A stretch of 64,000 nucleotides of DNA from Catonia carolina (lineage: Eukaryota > Arthropoda > Insecta > Hemiptera > Achilidae). Location of the stretch: positions 55,533,722 through 55,597,721 of the forward strand of contig JAQMRL010000005.1 in assembly GCA_035578175.1 (NCBI GenBank), written 5' to 3'. The position numbers were made by a program, and so were the translations under genes. The notes beneath the pieces were generated by a model. It was given only the letters and a program-made list of their open reading frames with translations. It had not been told where the DNA came from and ran no database searches. Each line of letters begins with the position of its first letter. The first letter of the stretch is position 1. Below, one piece after another: positions 1 through 11,092 of the stretch.

Positions 1-515
1 ATCTGGTACACATCTTCAATAAATTAAAAATTTTTACATCAAAGTTTAAAACTTTCTACTTCTACCATGGTAGATAAGGAATAGTCAATTTTTATATCTA
101 AAACAGTAATTTTAAACAATTCAATTCATGTGGAATTTATAAAATTAAATGTAATGAATGTAATGAAATATAATATATTTCACCTATTTCAGATATAGGT
201 AAAACCACCAGATCTTTTAAAAAACGGTTTACAGAACACTATTCAAACTATAAAAAAAGAAACCGAAAATTCTCTTAGTTTTAGGTACAAGAATCGACTA
301 TTCCTTATCTACCATGGTAGGAGTAGAAAGTTTTAAATTTTGATGTGAAAATTTTTTTTAAAGAATTTTAATTTACTGAAGATGTGTACAAGATACACGA
401 AAGCGCTATAAACATTGGTAAGGGTTTTCTGTTACCGTATTCTGGTGGTTAGAAATACATATTTCAATTTTAAATAATACGGCTGTTTATAATCCTACAT
501 AGGATTTTTGATAAA
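1..515 (+). mobile_element. Penelope-like element remnant, 3' end (GIY-YIG region plus terminal repeat)
   Basis: Around 150-290 the + strand reads as a decayed GIY-YIG endonuclease C-terminus: a KCNECN stretch, then DIGKTTRSFKKRFTEHYSNY, then a KRNRKFS tail. This is the usual end of Penelope-like reverse transcriptases. It is bracketed by inverted copies of a terminal segment containing TACCATGGTAGATAAGGAAT (about 60-95 and 300-330). Downstream comes a stretch (about 370-515) that recurs inverted at 7697-8208. The left part runs off the window. Stops and lost frame mark it as dead. Confidence 0.6.
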
Positions 516-999
516 ATAAATATATATACTCAATATATCTGTTTATTTTATGATATGTAATCAATGTATTTATGTAATGTATCTGTATAGAATTGTGATG
601 AGAGGATGCTAGGGATGTGAAATATGTTTCATTTGCATTCCGTATGCAAATGTTATTTAGTACCATATCAAATTGTAAATTGGCATTCAATTATAAGGTT
701 CTATTACCAACTGACATTTAAATTATCTATTCAATCTTATGTATCTTGAGGTTATTTAATTTAAAAAAAATATATCATATTGACTGTAAATCAAAGTTAT
801 TTATTGATTATAAACTGTGTAGATCATAAATATTGATTGAATACTGTTTCACTAATTTCTAGATTATAATGGTGTCTACTCTATAACACCAATTACATGT
901 CTTTCATAATTAAGAGCAGGTTGTAAACAAATAATTAGTAACATATCATGTTAGGAATTAATTTTAAATGAAACAAGCCATTAAAATGATTTTATAAAT
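516..999. other. AT-rich intergenic or intronic DNA, nothing recognised
   Basis: Very AT-rich sequence with no convincing coding frame and no repeat that I could match elsewhere in the window. Confidence 0.5.
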
Positions 1000-1140
1000 A
1001 AAACAATAGATTACATTTTAATAATTAAAATGTAATCTATTGTTTTAATAATAATTATTATTATTTAATTATTATTAATTATTATTAATTATTATTATTA
1101 TTAATTATTATAATTATTATTTAATAATTATTATTAAATG
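1000..1140. repeat. Perfect palindrome followed by ATT-type microsatellite
   Basis: Positions 1000-1022 and 1024-1046 are reverse complements (core ATAGATTACATTTTAAT), forming a near loop-less 23-bp palindrome. It is followed directly by an irregular ATT/AATT repeat to about 1140. Confidence 0.7.
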
Positions 1141-1182
1141 AAATATTTAAAAACATTGAACATTGATTTATAATTTTTTTAT

Positions 1183-1327
1183 ATAAAGTTGCATAAACTT
1201 GGTTATTAGTGACTACGATATGTGACTGTAACTGTGGGTTTTGACTTGTGAAAATTTCCAGACCCTGGCCGGGAATCGAACCCAGGACGTCTGCGTGGTA
1301 GGCTAATGAGCTAACCACTACGATTTT
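1183..1327 (-). mobile_element. SINE family A, tRNA-derived
   Basis: Reverse-strand copy of a tRNA-headed SINE. The B-box complement GGGAATCGAACCC is at about 1270, and an A-box-like region lies at about 1300-1320. The tail reads, on the reverse strand, 'taatgaccaag...gatgcgactt...taaa' like the + copy at 3546. Confidence 0.7.
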
Positions 1328-1950
1328 GTTGTTCATTTAACTCATTTAATTTTTTACTTTCACGTGCCCTGTATGAATATATACTGGTGTCCTAAAAGTC
1401 CGAGCAAGGCGAAATATGTCGCGAACTAGTCATGTTATTCTTCAAAACAATATAATCTTATGAATGTGAATAAAAACTACTGAAAATCATGTTCGTACAT
1501 TTTTTCCGCCATCTTGAATACAACTTTTTTTTAAATACAAAGGTGGTCATGTGGAAAATCATTTCCATGTAGAAAAATCCACTGGTGAAAACCGTTTTCA
1601 AATATCTCTTACCGTTTTGAAGTTACAGCCCGTCAAACTCGGGAACACAGTGAAAATAGCCTGTTTTGGATGTTAGTATTATCTTCCTTAATCGTCACTA
1701 AAAGTTAATTTACTGATCAATTTGAATTAATTTTAACAAATTAAGGCAAATCTTTTTAATGCTTGTACAATGCAAAATTTAAATAAGGTAAAAAACTCAA
1801 CAAGGTATTTCTTTTTGTTGATTATGTTACAGCTGACATTTAGTAATTTTTGATGAATCAATATTTTGGTTTGTATTTGAAGTTTTAATTATTATTAAGT
1901 GTTTGTCAGTACTACTGTTCGTAAAGCTGTAGAAAAATTCGGCCATTGGC

Positions 1951-2304
1951 ATGGCTCTAAATGAAAAGGAAAGAATAACAATACTTATGATTCGGGGTTA
2001 CGGTAATATGATCAGATCATACGACCAGATTGTACACTTATTTAATAATGAATTTGCTAATCGTCCTCCAATTACGAAAGCCGTAATTCGAAATACAATA
2101 AAACGTTTTAAAGAAACTGGGAGCGTTAAAGACAGACCTCGCGCTGGACGGCCTTCTGCCCTGGACGATAACCAGAAACTAAATATTTTACAGTCATTCA
2201 CAGAGGATCCTAAGAAATCTATTCGTGAAGTAGCTAGTCACTTTGATATAAATAAAAACAGCTGTTTTTCAATGATTCATCAAAAATTACTTAGTCAGCT
2301 GTAA
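1951..2304 (+). pseudogene. Truncated transposase, N-terminal helix-turn-helix part only
   Basis: A 117-residue reading frame starts at the ATG at 1951. It reads as a DNA-binding N-terminus of an insect DDE transposase: a helix-turn-helix around residues 10-55 with TIKRFKETGSVKDRPRAGRP at about 49-68, then a second HTH-like segment (SIREVASHFDINKNS). It stops at 2302-2304, where the catalytic DDE domain should follow, and none is present before the right inverted repeat. It sits in the unique core of the 1384-3064 element, so that element could not have moved itself in this form. A non-autonomous deletion derivative is the simplest reading. Confidence 0.65.
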
Positions 2305-2356
2305 CATAGTCAACAATATAGCAACAATAAATGGCTTGTTGAGTTTTTTACCTTAT

Positions 2357-2621
2357 TTTTAGCTTTTTTTTTTATTTATTTATTTTTTTTTTATTGTTAT
2401 TGGGAACTGTACATTGTTGACAACTACCCAATTTGATCGCTGCTTTTTGCTGTATTTTTTGACGTAGATTAGACATGAGTTCGAACAGGGACCCCCAGTA
2501 GAGTTTGTTCATGGATGGCTGTCAACTGGTCACCATAACACCGGTTGGTTGCCCAACCGGTGTTACTTAACAAATAATAGCGACTTTCTACCAGCTGACT
2601 GACTGGGCTGGCCCGAAGGCC
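2357..2621 (+). mobile_element. Repeat family C, inserted in a transposon arm
   Basis: A T-rich start, then GGGAACTGTACATTGTTGAC, and an end near GGGCTGGCCCGAAGG. It interrupts the right inverted repeat of the 1384-3064 element. A 12-bp direct repeat flanks it (TTTTACCTTATT at 2345-2356, TTTTACCTTACT at 2622-2633), which looks like a target duplication. Related copies lie at 17474-17645 (-) and 33970-34217 (+). Class unknown. Confidence 0.65.
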
Positions 2622-3545
2622 TTTTACCTTACTTAAATTTTGCATTGTACAAGCATTAAAAAGAAAAAGTTAATAAAGATTTGCACTGATTTGTCAAAAT
2701 TAAACTCAAATTAATTCAAACTCTTAATGACGGTTAAGGAAGATAATACTTACATCCAAAACAGGCCATTTTCACTGTGTTCCCGAGTTTGGCAGGCTGT
2801 ACCTTCAAAAGATAAGAAATATTTGAAAACGGTTTACACCAGTGGATTTTTCGCGAAATTCTACTTGGAAATGATGTGCCACATGACTACCTTCGTATTT
2901 AAAAAAAAATTTGCATTCAAGATGGTGGATCCAAGATGGCGGAAAAAATGTACGAACATGATTTTCAGTAGTGTTTATTCACATTCATAAGATTATATTG
3001 TGTTAAGAATAACATCACTAGTTCGCGAAATATTTCGCCGTGCTCGGACTTTTGGGACACCCGGTATAGAGACGAAGAGTATTGCTTTTATGTTGATTTT
3101 TAAAAATTTTAATATCTATTTTCTTGTAGTTTAATGGTGATGATGGATTTGTTACACTTGGACTTCATCTTCAACTTTTTCTTCTGGTTTTTCCATTATT
3201 TTGTTTAAAATGAGAATATATTTTGTTTTTAGTACTCATGTGCTAACACTGTTTATTACTAGCATAAATTATATCATAGAAGCATTGGGTTTCACTCCGT
3301 AAATGTGAATATTTTAGTGAATTATTTAAAATTGAAGTTATGGCTGTTTTGTTGATACTTTAGGTGATTCCATATTGATAAATGTTTAAAATATTTTCTC
3401 CATTAAAACTTATTATTTTACAAAATCCTTTAGCCTGAAGTTGTATGAGGTAAATATTTGAAGCCAATATCTTTGTTGGCTAAAAAAAATAGGTCAAACA
3501 TTAATATGACCATTACAACTCCTGTCTAGTAATATGTAACACATT

Positions 3546-3690
3546 GGTCACCTCCGTAGCATAATGGTAGCCTACCACACGGAGGTCCTGGGTTCAATTC
3601 CTGGCCAGGGTCTGAAAATTTTCACAAATTAAAACCCACCGGAGTCGATAATGACCAAGCTGTTGATACGACTTTAAATAAAGAAAAAAA
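3546..3690 (+). mobile_element. SINE family A, tRNA-derived, complete head
   Basis: A-box TAGCATAATGGTAG at about 3558 and B-box GGTTCAATTCC at about 3591, as in RNA polymerase III tRNA promoters. A tRNA-unrelated body and a tail ending GACTTTAAATAAAG then A-rich follow. No acceptor stem pairs up, so it is a SINE and not a tRNA gene. Confidence 0.75.
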
Positions 3691-4403
3691 AATTGAATAC
3701 ACTAATTAAAGCAGTATTATGTAAAAACCAACGGATATTGCAAAATTTACAAATTACATCAAACCAAGGCTCTTCCATTTTGTGAAATTGTAGTTTAACA
3801 TAGGCAGCTGGACAACTTACATGTGCAAGTTGAAAAATAAACAACAAACTGCAAGAATTTATTTTGGAAAGGCTGTACTCATGAAATAACTGAAGCGTTT
3901 GCCTCACCATACGTCCAGATTGTTTAGGGCATTGCATTTCACATGCAATGTGAATTTTTTTTTTTTTTTTTTGTGAAACATTATATTTATTTACAATCAG
4001 TTATCTAAGTAACTATAAGTAAATGATTAGAATTAAGTATGACAAGAGAGAAGGCCACCCAGTGATGGTCCTCCTCAAAAATATTCTAACGCAATGTGAA
4101 ATGCAACAGGAGTTTTAACAAAAAATTTGAAATTAAAATTTTTATGAAAGATTTGAGCAAGATTCAATATAAACTTTTAAGTTGTTAAAATAAAAGTTTT
4201 GTTGTAGATAATGTTGAACAGAGATAAATATTGCGCAAGTTTATCTAACACTTTGCACATGACCCCTTCAATATGAAGTATATGCAATTTGATTGTGTCG
4301 TACAGTAATGTATTGTTAATTGCATATCTGCAGGGATTAAGTTTTTCCTATTTTGTACAATGGCTTTTATTTCAATTTAGGTCTATGTATTTTTGTTTGA
4401 CAG
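3691..4403. other. Upstream intron of Kir-A, nothing recognised
   Basis: AT-rich intronic DNA with a long T tract at about 3955-3970. It ends in the acceptor TTTTGTTTGACAG at 4391-4403. No Kir pore or membrane exon is visible here or in 1-3690. Confidence 0.6.
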
Positions 4404-4596
4404 GTTACAAGAGAAGGAGAAGTTCTACCTTTTTATCAACAGGAATTGAAAGTGGGGGGAGATGGAGAAGAAGATAAAATATTTTTCATTTGGCCTACAA
4501 CTATAGTGCATAAAATTGCACCATCTAGTCCATTATATCATTTGTCTGCTTCTGATATGCTCAGGGAAAGATTTGAAATCGTTGTCATTCTTGAAG
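4404..4596 (+). CDS. Kir-A exon: inward-rectifier potassium channel, cytoplasmic domain part 1
   Basis: Internal exon of an inward-rectifier potassium channel, a tetrameric membrane protein that passes K+ more easily inward and holds the resting potential. It reads in phase 0 from 4404 and codes 64 residues plus one base. Typical Kir cytoplasmic-domain landmarks appear in order: TREGEVLPFYQQEL, then FFIWPTTIVHKI, SPLYHLSASDM and the beta-strand RFEIVVILEG completed in the next exon. The acceptor is ACAG at 4400-4403 and the donor GTATTT starts at 4597. The reading frame is intact. The selectivity filter and both membrane helices must be encoded left of the window. The family call is firm; which insect Irk paralogue this is I cannot tell. 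Confidence 0.93.
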
Positions 4597-5526
4597 GTAT
4601 TTAAATAGCTATTAATCAATTTATTATGTTTAACCCTAGATTCGGCAATCGTCGATTTTTAGACTATGTTACGGCTTCTTGAACTGGTTGTCGCAAAATC
4701 GGATTTGCTTCATAGCATTGCAATATTGTGGTTCTAGTTTTAAATTCATTTACAGACAGCATTACTGGTTTGTACAATAGTTAAGTAATGAATAAAGTAA
4801 ATTTTTACGTATTTTACAATAGTTTTAGTTGCATATTCTGCCTGTGTTTCTATGTTGAAACCAAGCTATCCAAGAGCTGAATTTGGTTATTTCTTGGATG
4901 TATTTTGTATTCTTCAGTTTTGAACACAGAATCTTTTTTTTCTTTTATTTTGAAATAAAAATTATAAGTAACGTTTCGTATGTAATGAATTTTGAAAGTA
5001 GAGCATAAGAAAGAAATTTAAACAGTAGTGTCATCTAAAATTTTAGAAAAATATTTGTCTAAAAATTATTTTCAAATAGCTTCAGCATCCCTAACTGTCA
5101 GATTAAAATTTCAATAATGTATTTATACTATTTTCCAAGTTTTCCTGTTACTTTGATACGTCACATGATAAGGTTTGTGATTTATAGCAAATTTGTAATG
5201 GTTTCTTTACGGTTCGATGACCCATATGCTACAAATTCTCTGCCGGTCTAGAAAAATTTTATTGCCGGCTGTAGGGTTAAACAGTTTTCCCAAACGATTT
5301 TGAGTGGCCAAGTTCGTACTTGCTCTGAATTTTATATTATATGAGCTATTAAAAAATATAGTGATTTTATTGCGAACAAACTGCTAACGCTACATCTTTT
5401 TGAAGTAATAAATCCAATAACCAGATCATTGAGGTAGTCAGTTTCAAGTTTGAATAAGTTGTGACTTGTCAGTCAGCTTTCAAAGCCAGAAGAGTGTGGT
5501 AATGTTTACCGTGTCTCTCACACATC
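4597..5526 (+). other. Kir-A intron, left part
   Basis: Intron 4597-7179 separates two Kir-A exons. This portion is AT-rich and shows no clear repeat; a mariner remnant and a LINE fragment follow further right in the same intron. Confidence 0.6.
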
Positions 5527-6165
5527 ATGAGTTTCAAACATGTTAACATTAAGTTGCAAAATAATGCCAAAGAAGCTCATGAAATGTTAAAATTAGTGTA
5601 TGGTGATAATGTGGTGTCTCTGAAGACTGTTTACAAGTGGTACGAGCAATTTAAAAGCGGAAAGGAATTGATTAAAGATGAGCAGTGGTCGGGATGTCTT
5701 TCGACCTCAAAAACAGACAAAAACTTGCAAAAGTAGCAAAACTGGTTTTTTTTCAATCAGCGGATTGACTATTCAAGATCTTACCGATGAACTGAAATCT
5801 TGTATGGGTCGATGTAAAGCATTTTAATCAATAATTTGAAAATGAGATGAGTGAGAGTGAAATTTGTTCCTAGACTTTCGATGTGCCACACCTTGCTTCT
5901 GATCCACAAGTTTTTAGCCAAAAAAAACTCCTGTCTGTCCACATCCACTTTACGTTCAGATTTAGCACCATGCAACTTCTAGCTGTTCCAAAAAATAAAA
6001 ACATTTTGACACCACTCCTGAAATTGACAGGGTCTTGATATAGCAGCTGAAGGCCCTTCTGAAAATAACCTTCCAGAAATGCTTCTAATCATGAGATCAA
6101 CGTTAGGATGAGTGCATTGCTAACCAAGAAGAGTACCATGAAGAGAATGAATTAAAATTTGATGT
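5527..6165 (+). pseudogene. Decayed mariner-family transposase
   Basis: The first 69 residues read as a mariner N-terminal helix-turn-helix domain: NAKEAHEMLKLVYGDNVVSL, then VYKWYEQFKSGKE, then a CLSTSKTD segment. Stops follow. Further right (about 5938-6165) weak matches to the end of a mariner transposase remain, including LAPCNF, the place of the third catalytic aspartate, and the usual C-terminal FQ.W-like end. The middle catalytic part is deleted or shuffled. It lies inside the Kir-A intron and is non-functional. Confidence 0.65.
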
Positions 6166-6407
6166 AAGCTTATTACGTTGTTTATAATAATATTATTCAC
6201 TGTATTTTTTGATCATGCATCATATTTGTTCACCTAATCACTCTATTTTTATTGCTGAAGACATTACTGCTAAAGATAGTTTACTTCATAAATTGCAAAA
6301 TATATTTACATCTCTTAAGTTAATCAAGACTTTTGTTTATTTTGCTGAGTAAATTGATGTAAAATCAAAGAAGTTAATTTTGTTTTTATTAAAACATTTT
6401 TATTAAA

Positions 6408-7056
6408 TATTTTGCGGACGATTTCGCTATTCTCTCCAGGTCCACAGAGGAGGCCATTACAGCAATCAACCTACTAGAGGAGACAGCGAACCTGGTAGGA
6501 CTCAAGATTTCCGCAGAAAAATCCAAATTTATAACCAGCTCAAAGACCCCGTCGCAATTTATACAGACAGATATCGGGAGAATAAAACGAGTCACAAAAT
6601 TCAAATATCTTGGGGAATACATCCTCCCAACAGGTCTTGATAAACCAGGCATCGAAGAAAGACTCAATAAGTTGGAAAGGGCGTACGAAATCACAAGGAA
6701 CATATACGCCAAGAAATGTATTTCCAGAAATGCCAAAATCAGACACTATCAGACCGTTATCCTGCCTGAATGTCTATATGCCAGCAAATGTCTAATTCTC
6801 AACCGCAACACAGATAGGTTGGAAATCTTGGAAAGGAGAATTCTTAGAAGAATACTGGGCCCAAACCGCACGGAGGATGGGTTGAGATTGAAGAGCAACA
6901 AAGAAATATATCAGTATACTGAGACGATATTGGCAACAATGAAGAAAAGAAGACTGCTCTTTTTTGGACACCTGCACAGAATGGATCCCAACAGACTCAC
7001 TAAGAAAGTATTTGATTTCTGCCATAACAGGAAAACAACACAGGCATGGTTCCGTG
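6408..7056 (+). pseudogene. 5'-truncated non-LTR retrotransposon: reverse transcriptase C-terminal part
   Basis: An open frame of about 215 residues begins abruptly with FADDFAIL, the catalytic [FY]xDD box of a reverse transcriptase (6411). It continues with the usual downstream landmarks: KISAEKSKF, KFKYLGEYI, a LERAYEITRNIYAKK segment, ILPECLYASKCL, LEILERRILRRILGP and RRLLFFGHLHRMDP. An A-rich run follows at about 7059. The sharp start at the catalytic box, the intact frame and the A-rich end fit a fairly young 5'-truncated LINE copy. Its base composition is visibly less AT-rich than the surrounding intron. AAAACATTTTTA (about 6391) and AAAACATATTTTA (about 7066) may be the target duplication. 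Confidence 0.8.
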
Positions 7057-7179
7057 TTAAAAAAAAAACATATTTTACAATGTTTCCCTTTCATTTATAT
7101 GAGCATTAATATAAATTAGTCATTTGAAAGTCAATCAATTTTGTAATTTCTTAAAATTATAAAAATCCATTTGTTCCAG

Positions 7180-7404
7180 GTGTGATTGAATCAACTGGAA
7201 TGACAACTCAAGCACGTTCATCATATTTACCCAGTGAAATTTTATGGGGTCATCGTTTTGAACCTTTAGTTTCATTTAAAAAAGAAACTGGGGAACATGA
7301 AGTTGACTATAGCCTATTTAATAATACTTATGAAGTAGATACACCGTTATGTAGTGCCCAGTCTCTAGATCAAGTCATAGGACTACATCCAAATAATCGT
7401 CCAG
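7180..7404 (+). CDS. Kir-A exon: inward-rectifier potassium channel, cytoplasmic domain part 2
   Basis: This exon continues the frame from 4596 (split glycine codon G|GT) and codes 74 residues plus two flanking partial codons. Strong Kir signatures appear: [20 protein letters not shown], then [13 protein letters not shown], then [19 protein letters not shown] and a leucine/aspartate-rich helix. These form the beta-sheet core and inter-subunit surface of the cytoplasmic pore. The acceptor is TTGTTCCAG ending 7179 and the donor GTAATT starts at 7405. The frame is clean. Phase 1 at both ends makes this exon symmetric with respect to the next junction. Confidence 0.95.
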
Positions 7405-7696
7405 GTAATTATTGTTTGACTATTAAGGTCAGAAGTTGATTAAGTTCAATTTTTTAACTTTCCTTTCATCAAAATGTATAGGTAGGGTTATTTTAAGTAT
7501 TCATTTGTATCCTGATCAGTCAACTGGTATAAAGTTGCTTCAAAAAGTTTGGTAGCTCTAATCAAATAAGCAACGTGGTAAAGAAACCACCTGACAGATT
7601 ATGAAGAAACCCTTTTGAAGTTTGAAGTTGTCCTTGCTCAGACTCAGCCAAAAAAAGTTCAGTGTTTGAATCTATTGTTCAGTTATTTTTATTTTA

Positions 7697-8208
7697 TCAA
7701 ACATCCTATGTAGGATTTTTAAACAGCCGTATTATTTAAAATTGAAATATATATTTTTCTAACCACCAGAATACGGTAACATAAAACACTTACCAATGTT
7801 TATAGCGCTTTCGTGTATCTTGTACACATCTTCAGTAAATAAAAATTTATTTTAAGTTAAAATTTAAAACTTCCTGCTCCTACCATGGTAGATAAGGAAT
7901 AGTCGATTCTTATATTTAAAACAGTCTTGCCAACTTAATCAGTTGATTGTCGTATTCAATCTGTGTGTTCATTAATTTTTCCCTGTTATTGTATTTATAA
8001 ATATAATATTTTTCCAAAATTTCAATTTCATTTTGTCTGTTATTTATTTCCAATATTTCTAGATTATTTTTTATATTCGACATATTATGTTTATTTTTAA
8101 TCATCTGTTTAGTTACATTGGAGAATTTTCGATTTCCTTTTTTTTAAACATTGGTAAGTGTTTTATGTTACCGTATTCTGGTGGTTAGAAAAATATATAT
8201 TTCAATGT
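7697..8208 (-). mobile_element. Penelope-like element remnant, reverse strand
   Basis: The reverse-strand frame at 7916-8104 reads as the C-terminal end of a Penelope-like ORF: a KNKHNMSNIKNNLEILEI stretch followed by a lysine/asparagine-rich helix. The same terminal segments as in 1-515 flank it in inverted order (TACCATGGTAGATAAGGAAT at about 7881; the TTACCGTATTCTGGTGGTTA motif at about 8169 and its complement near 7770). It lies in the Kir-A intron 7405-9510. Confidence 0.65.
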
Positions 8209-9510
8209 TCAGTTATTACATTTAAGTTTGGGCATATAAAATAACCATGATGGAAAATAAAGCAGTATTATACACTTACATAAACTGTTTTGTTTGATTT
8301 GATTTAATTGAAACCATTTCCCATATAGTTTTTTGTTTTTACTGAACAGTAATTGTGATTTTACTAAAGGGTTGGTAAAGCAACATAAACTTTTGTCACT
8401 GAGACCTAGCAGGTTTTTACAGTAGAATTCTACTAACTCAATTTCCAAGCCTTGCTTGTGTAGTTCTTGAGAACCTCAGAGAGTCTACATAAGGGACTTT
8501 TTAGGGTTCTTCAGCTAATTTAAAAGCACAATAATGCGGCTTTTCAGCCTACAGATTTACCGGAGTTGATGGGACATGAGCCTTGGTACCCGTACCTAGT
8601 ACACACTTGAACCTGATCCCAGTCTCCTCAGTCTCCTATGGTTTGCTCCATCACTATTTGAGAATATCGTCATCTGAAAAGTAGGGGAAATTCCTCAATT
8701 TTCCCCATGGAAGAGCTAAGAAACCTTTTCCAATATTAACTTTTTATTTCCTTTAACCTGTACTTTGTATCCCGCCAATGTTAAATTTGCTATTTTTAGG
8801 TACATTTTTCACAGGATTGGTAAAAGATAGGAAAATTAAACTTTACACACCATAGGTGTCGAGTTTCTTCTCGAGCTACTGACATTTTTTCAATTTAAAC
8901 TTTGGACCATACCATTTTAAAAAAAAATTACGAATAACATAACATTTTTCAAATTGTTTTCTACGTTTTTTGCGTATTACTAATTTTTGGAGCACCTGAG
9001 GATGTCATAAAAATGTCCACACATGTGGATATACAAGATAATTAACTGGTAAAAATCTCAGCCTGGTAGGTTTATTGGTTTATGAGAAAAATGTACTAGT
9101 GTTAAAAATCTAAATTTATGGGAAAACACAAGAAACAAGAAGGTACAAATCAAAAACAAAATTTACACAAACAAGTTAATTTCCCATCAACAGTTGTTTA
9201 GAAAGCTGAACCAACAGTGAGAATACAAAAAACAGGTGATGCAGATATTTTAAAAACTAAAATTCTTTTTCACTAAAACGAACACTCTAAAATTATGAAA
9301 AATATTCGTTCTTCGTAACATGATAAAAACTTCATTTTTTCATAAAAAAATATTTTTTTGATGTAATTTAATGTTTTTCTGGTCGATCTAGGCCTAAACT
9401 ATGAAAAACATAAAAACCCCTAAATCAAAATTTTGAGTTAAAACCATCGTGCAATCTCCCCTTAAACCTTTTTCAATATAATTTGTTCATACATTTTTTG
9501 TTTCTTTTAG
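8209..9510. other. Kir-A intron, right part, nothing recognised
   Basis: AT-rich intronic DNA with no coding frame or matched repeat. It ends in the acceptor TTTCTTTTAG at 9501-9510. Confidence 0.55.
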
Positions 9511-9677
9511 ATCTGCACAAATTCCCAGTGTCGACAACTACAGACACACCAGATCTGACAAGTGTAGAATCAAATAGCGTGTCAGATAGAGGAGATAACC
9601 ATGATCATTGTGTTGTAGAAATGCAACATGTTATATTAAATCCTAATGAATTACCTGGTCCAGAATCAAGGATCTGA
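9511..9677 (+). CDS. Kir-A last coding exon: C-terminal tail ending in a PDZ-ligand-like motif
   Basis: The exon completes the split codon G|AT after 7404 and codes 55 residues before TGA at 9675-9677. It is a hydrophilic, probably disordered tail rich in Ser, Thr and Asp (SVESNSVSDRGDNHDH), then VVEMQHVILNPNEL. It ends in E-S-R-I. Ser at -2 and Ile at 0 match the class I PDZ ligand pattern S/T-x-hydrophobic, the same type of ending as vertebrate Kir2 channels. A sequence resembling a donor (CTCAG then GTATGG, 9684-9694) lies 11 bases after the stop, so the 3' UTR may be spliced onward, possibly to the acceptor at 19298. The C-terminal assignment is an inference from frame, splice signals and phase. 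Confidence 0.85.
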
Positions 9678-9792
9678 CAGTCACTCAGGTATGGCAATTT
9701 TTACTTTTGTACTTTTTCACATTATATGGGGTGTAAAATGTTGGCTGCTGGGCTTATAATGATTAATTAAAAAATTTAATCTTCGGAATTTT

Positions 9793-10680
9793 CACTTTTT
9801 CTTGCCCTGTGCGAATATGTAGGGAAGGATAGTATTATTTTCATGTCAATTTTTTGAAATTAAGTTTTCACTAGAAATACACTTTCTCAGGCCCCTAGAA
9901 TCAAAAAAAGTGTTTTTAGCGATTGGTGTGTGTGTGAACAGAATATCTGAAGAATGGAATATCATACAACATTGGAATTTGTAACTTCAGTTAGGTACCA
10001 CAAGGAGACCCGACACTAACTTTTTCATCAAAATCGGTTAACCAGAAGTAGTAGTTTATTCATGCAATTTTTCACTTTTTGTAATTTTCTTAAAAATGGT
10101 TCCTACGATTTTGTTTAAAATCACCTCATTTACTACAATTTTTATCTGCACAAGATAATGTGAGCAGCATGTTGGCTGAAATCTTTGGGGGATTGTGCAC
10201 CCACAATAAATTTTTTTAAGATTGCAACCTTAATAGGCATTTTAGGGCAAAAGTGTATACAATAAAAGTTGTAAAAAATTAAAAAACTACTTCTTTTATT
10301 TAAAACATTTTTTTCTAAAACGCTTAATTTAGCGTCAATTAGTGATTTTTTTTATTGTCTCATTAAAATTAGTAAAAAATAGGTTTTTTAAAATTGCAGC
10401 CTCGGTATCCATATTGCGACAAAAGTATAATAACTACAGTGTTATAGAGTATTATAAAACCTACAACTTTTATTTGAAAAATCAATTTCTACTGAGCATC
10501 AATTAGCATCAATTAGTGATTTTTCTTGTACTTTTAAGTCCTACAGAGGTTAATTTTCATTTTATTTTCAATATTATTGATTACATATTGGGGTTGACAT
10601 GATTAAATATAGGTTATATTGCTCATTATTTACATTGACAAGAAAAAGTCCTGTGAGTGTTTTACACCAGATTTTTAAGG
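9793..10680 (+). mobile_element. Family E element (copy 1), diverged
   Basis: Starts with a diverged TTTTTCTTGCC box, carries a short TG run after GCGATTGG, and ends with the GTGAGTGTTTTACACCAGA hairpin end. Older than most copies. It lies just after Kir-A and supplies AATAAA motifs that could serve as poly(A) signals (about 10203, 10260). Confidence 0.75.
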
Positions 10681-11092
10681 GTATATCTGTTTAAAGCCCA
10701 GGAAGTTGTTTGATACTAATGTGAAAAAAGTTAAAACTGATATAACTTACCGAAGTATTCACATAATTTTTTGAAGAATTTAAAAGTAGTCCAGCTCATT
10801 AAAACTTATAATATTATCTGACTTTAAATGAAAGTCAAGTTTTTCCTTTATTGATATTCAAGTTTGTGTAACAGTGTATCCAAGAAATTCTCAAGCACCA
10901 TTGAACTGACTGTTAAAAAAGTTTTTGCAAATGATTCTCTACACTTCAATGTAACTTTCAATTGAATTATTAGTAGTTTTCCATGAAATCAATTAATTAT
11001 TTGTGATGAATTCAACGTTTTTGTTTCAAAGTAGATTAACTAAATCCTCAAATGCCTGATGGTTAGAATAATACCTAAATTATTATTTCCAC
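10681..11092. other. Intergenic AT-rich DNA, nothing recognised
   Basis: No coding frame or matched repeat seen. Confidence 0.5.

Larger units (their letters stand above)
1384..3064 (+). mobile_element. Degenerate DNA transposon with ~410-bp terminal inverted repeats
   Basis: The ends match as inverted repeats: left CTGGTGTCCTAAAAGTCCGA from 1384, right its complement ending at 3064. Both are flanked by TA (1382-1383, 3065-3066). The inverted arms run from 1384 to about 1798 and from about 2334 to 3064; the right arm is split by a family C insertion (2357-2621). The unique middle holds a broken transposase (1951-2304). TA flanks and this layout fit the Tc1/mariner superfamily in a broad sense. 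The arms differ by several percent, so it is older than the element at 30690. Confidence 0.75.

Noticed and set aside
3558..3610. tRNA gene (A- and B-box pairs here and at about 13160, 14548, 34420, 43620)
   Set aside because: No acceptor stem or proper cloverleaf, long non-tRNA tails and many dispersed copies: tRNA-derived SINEs.
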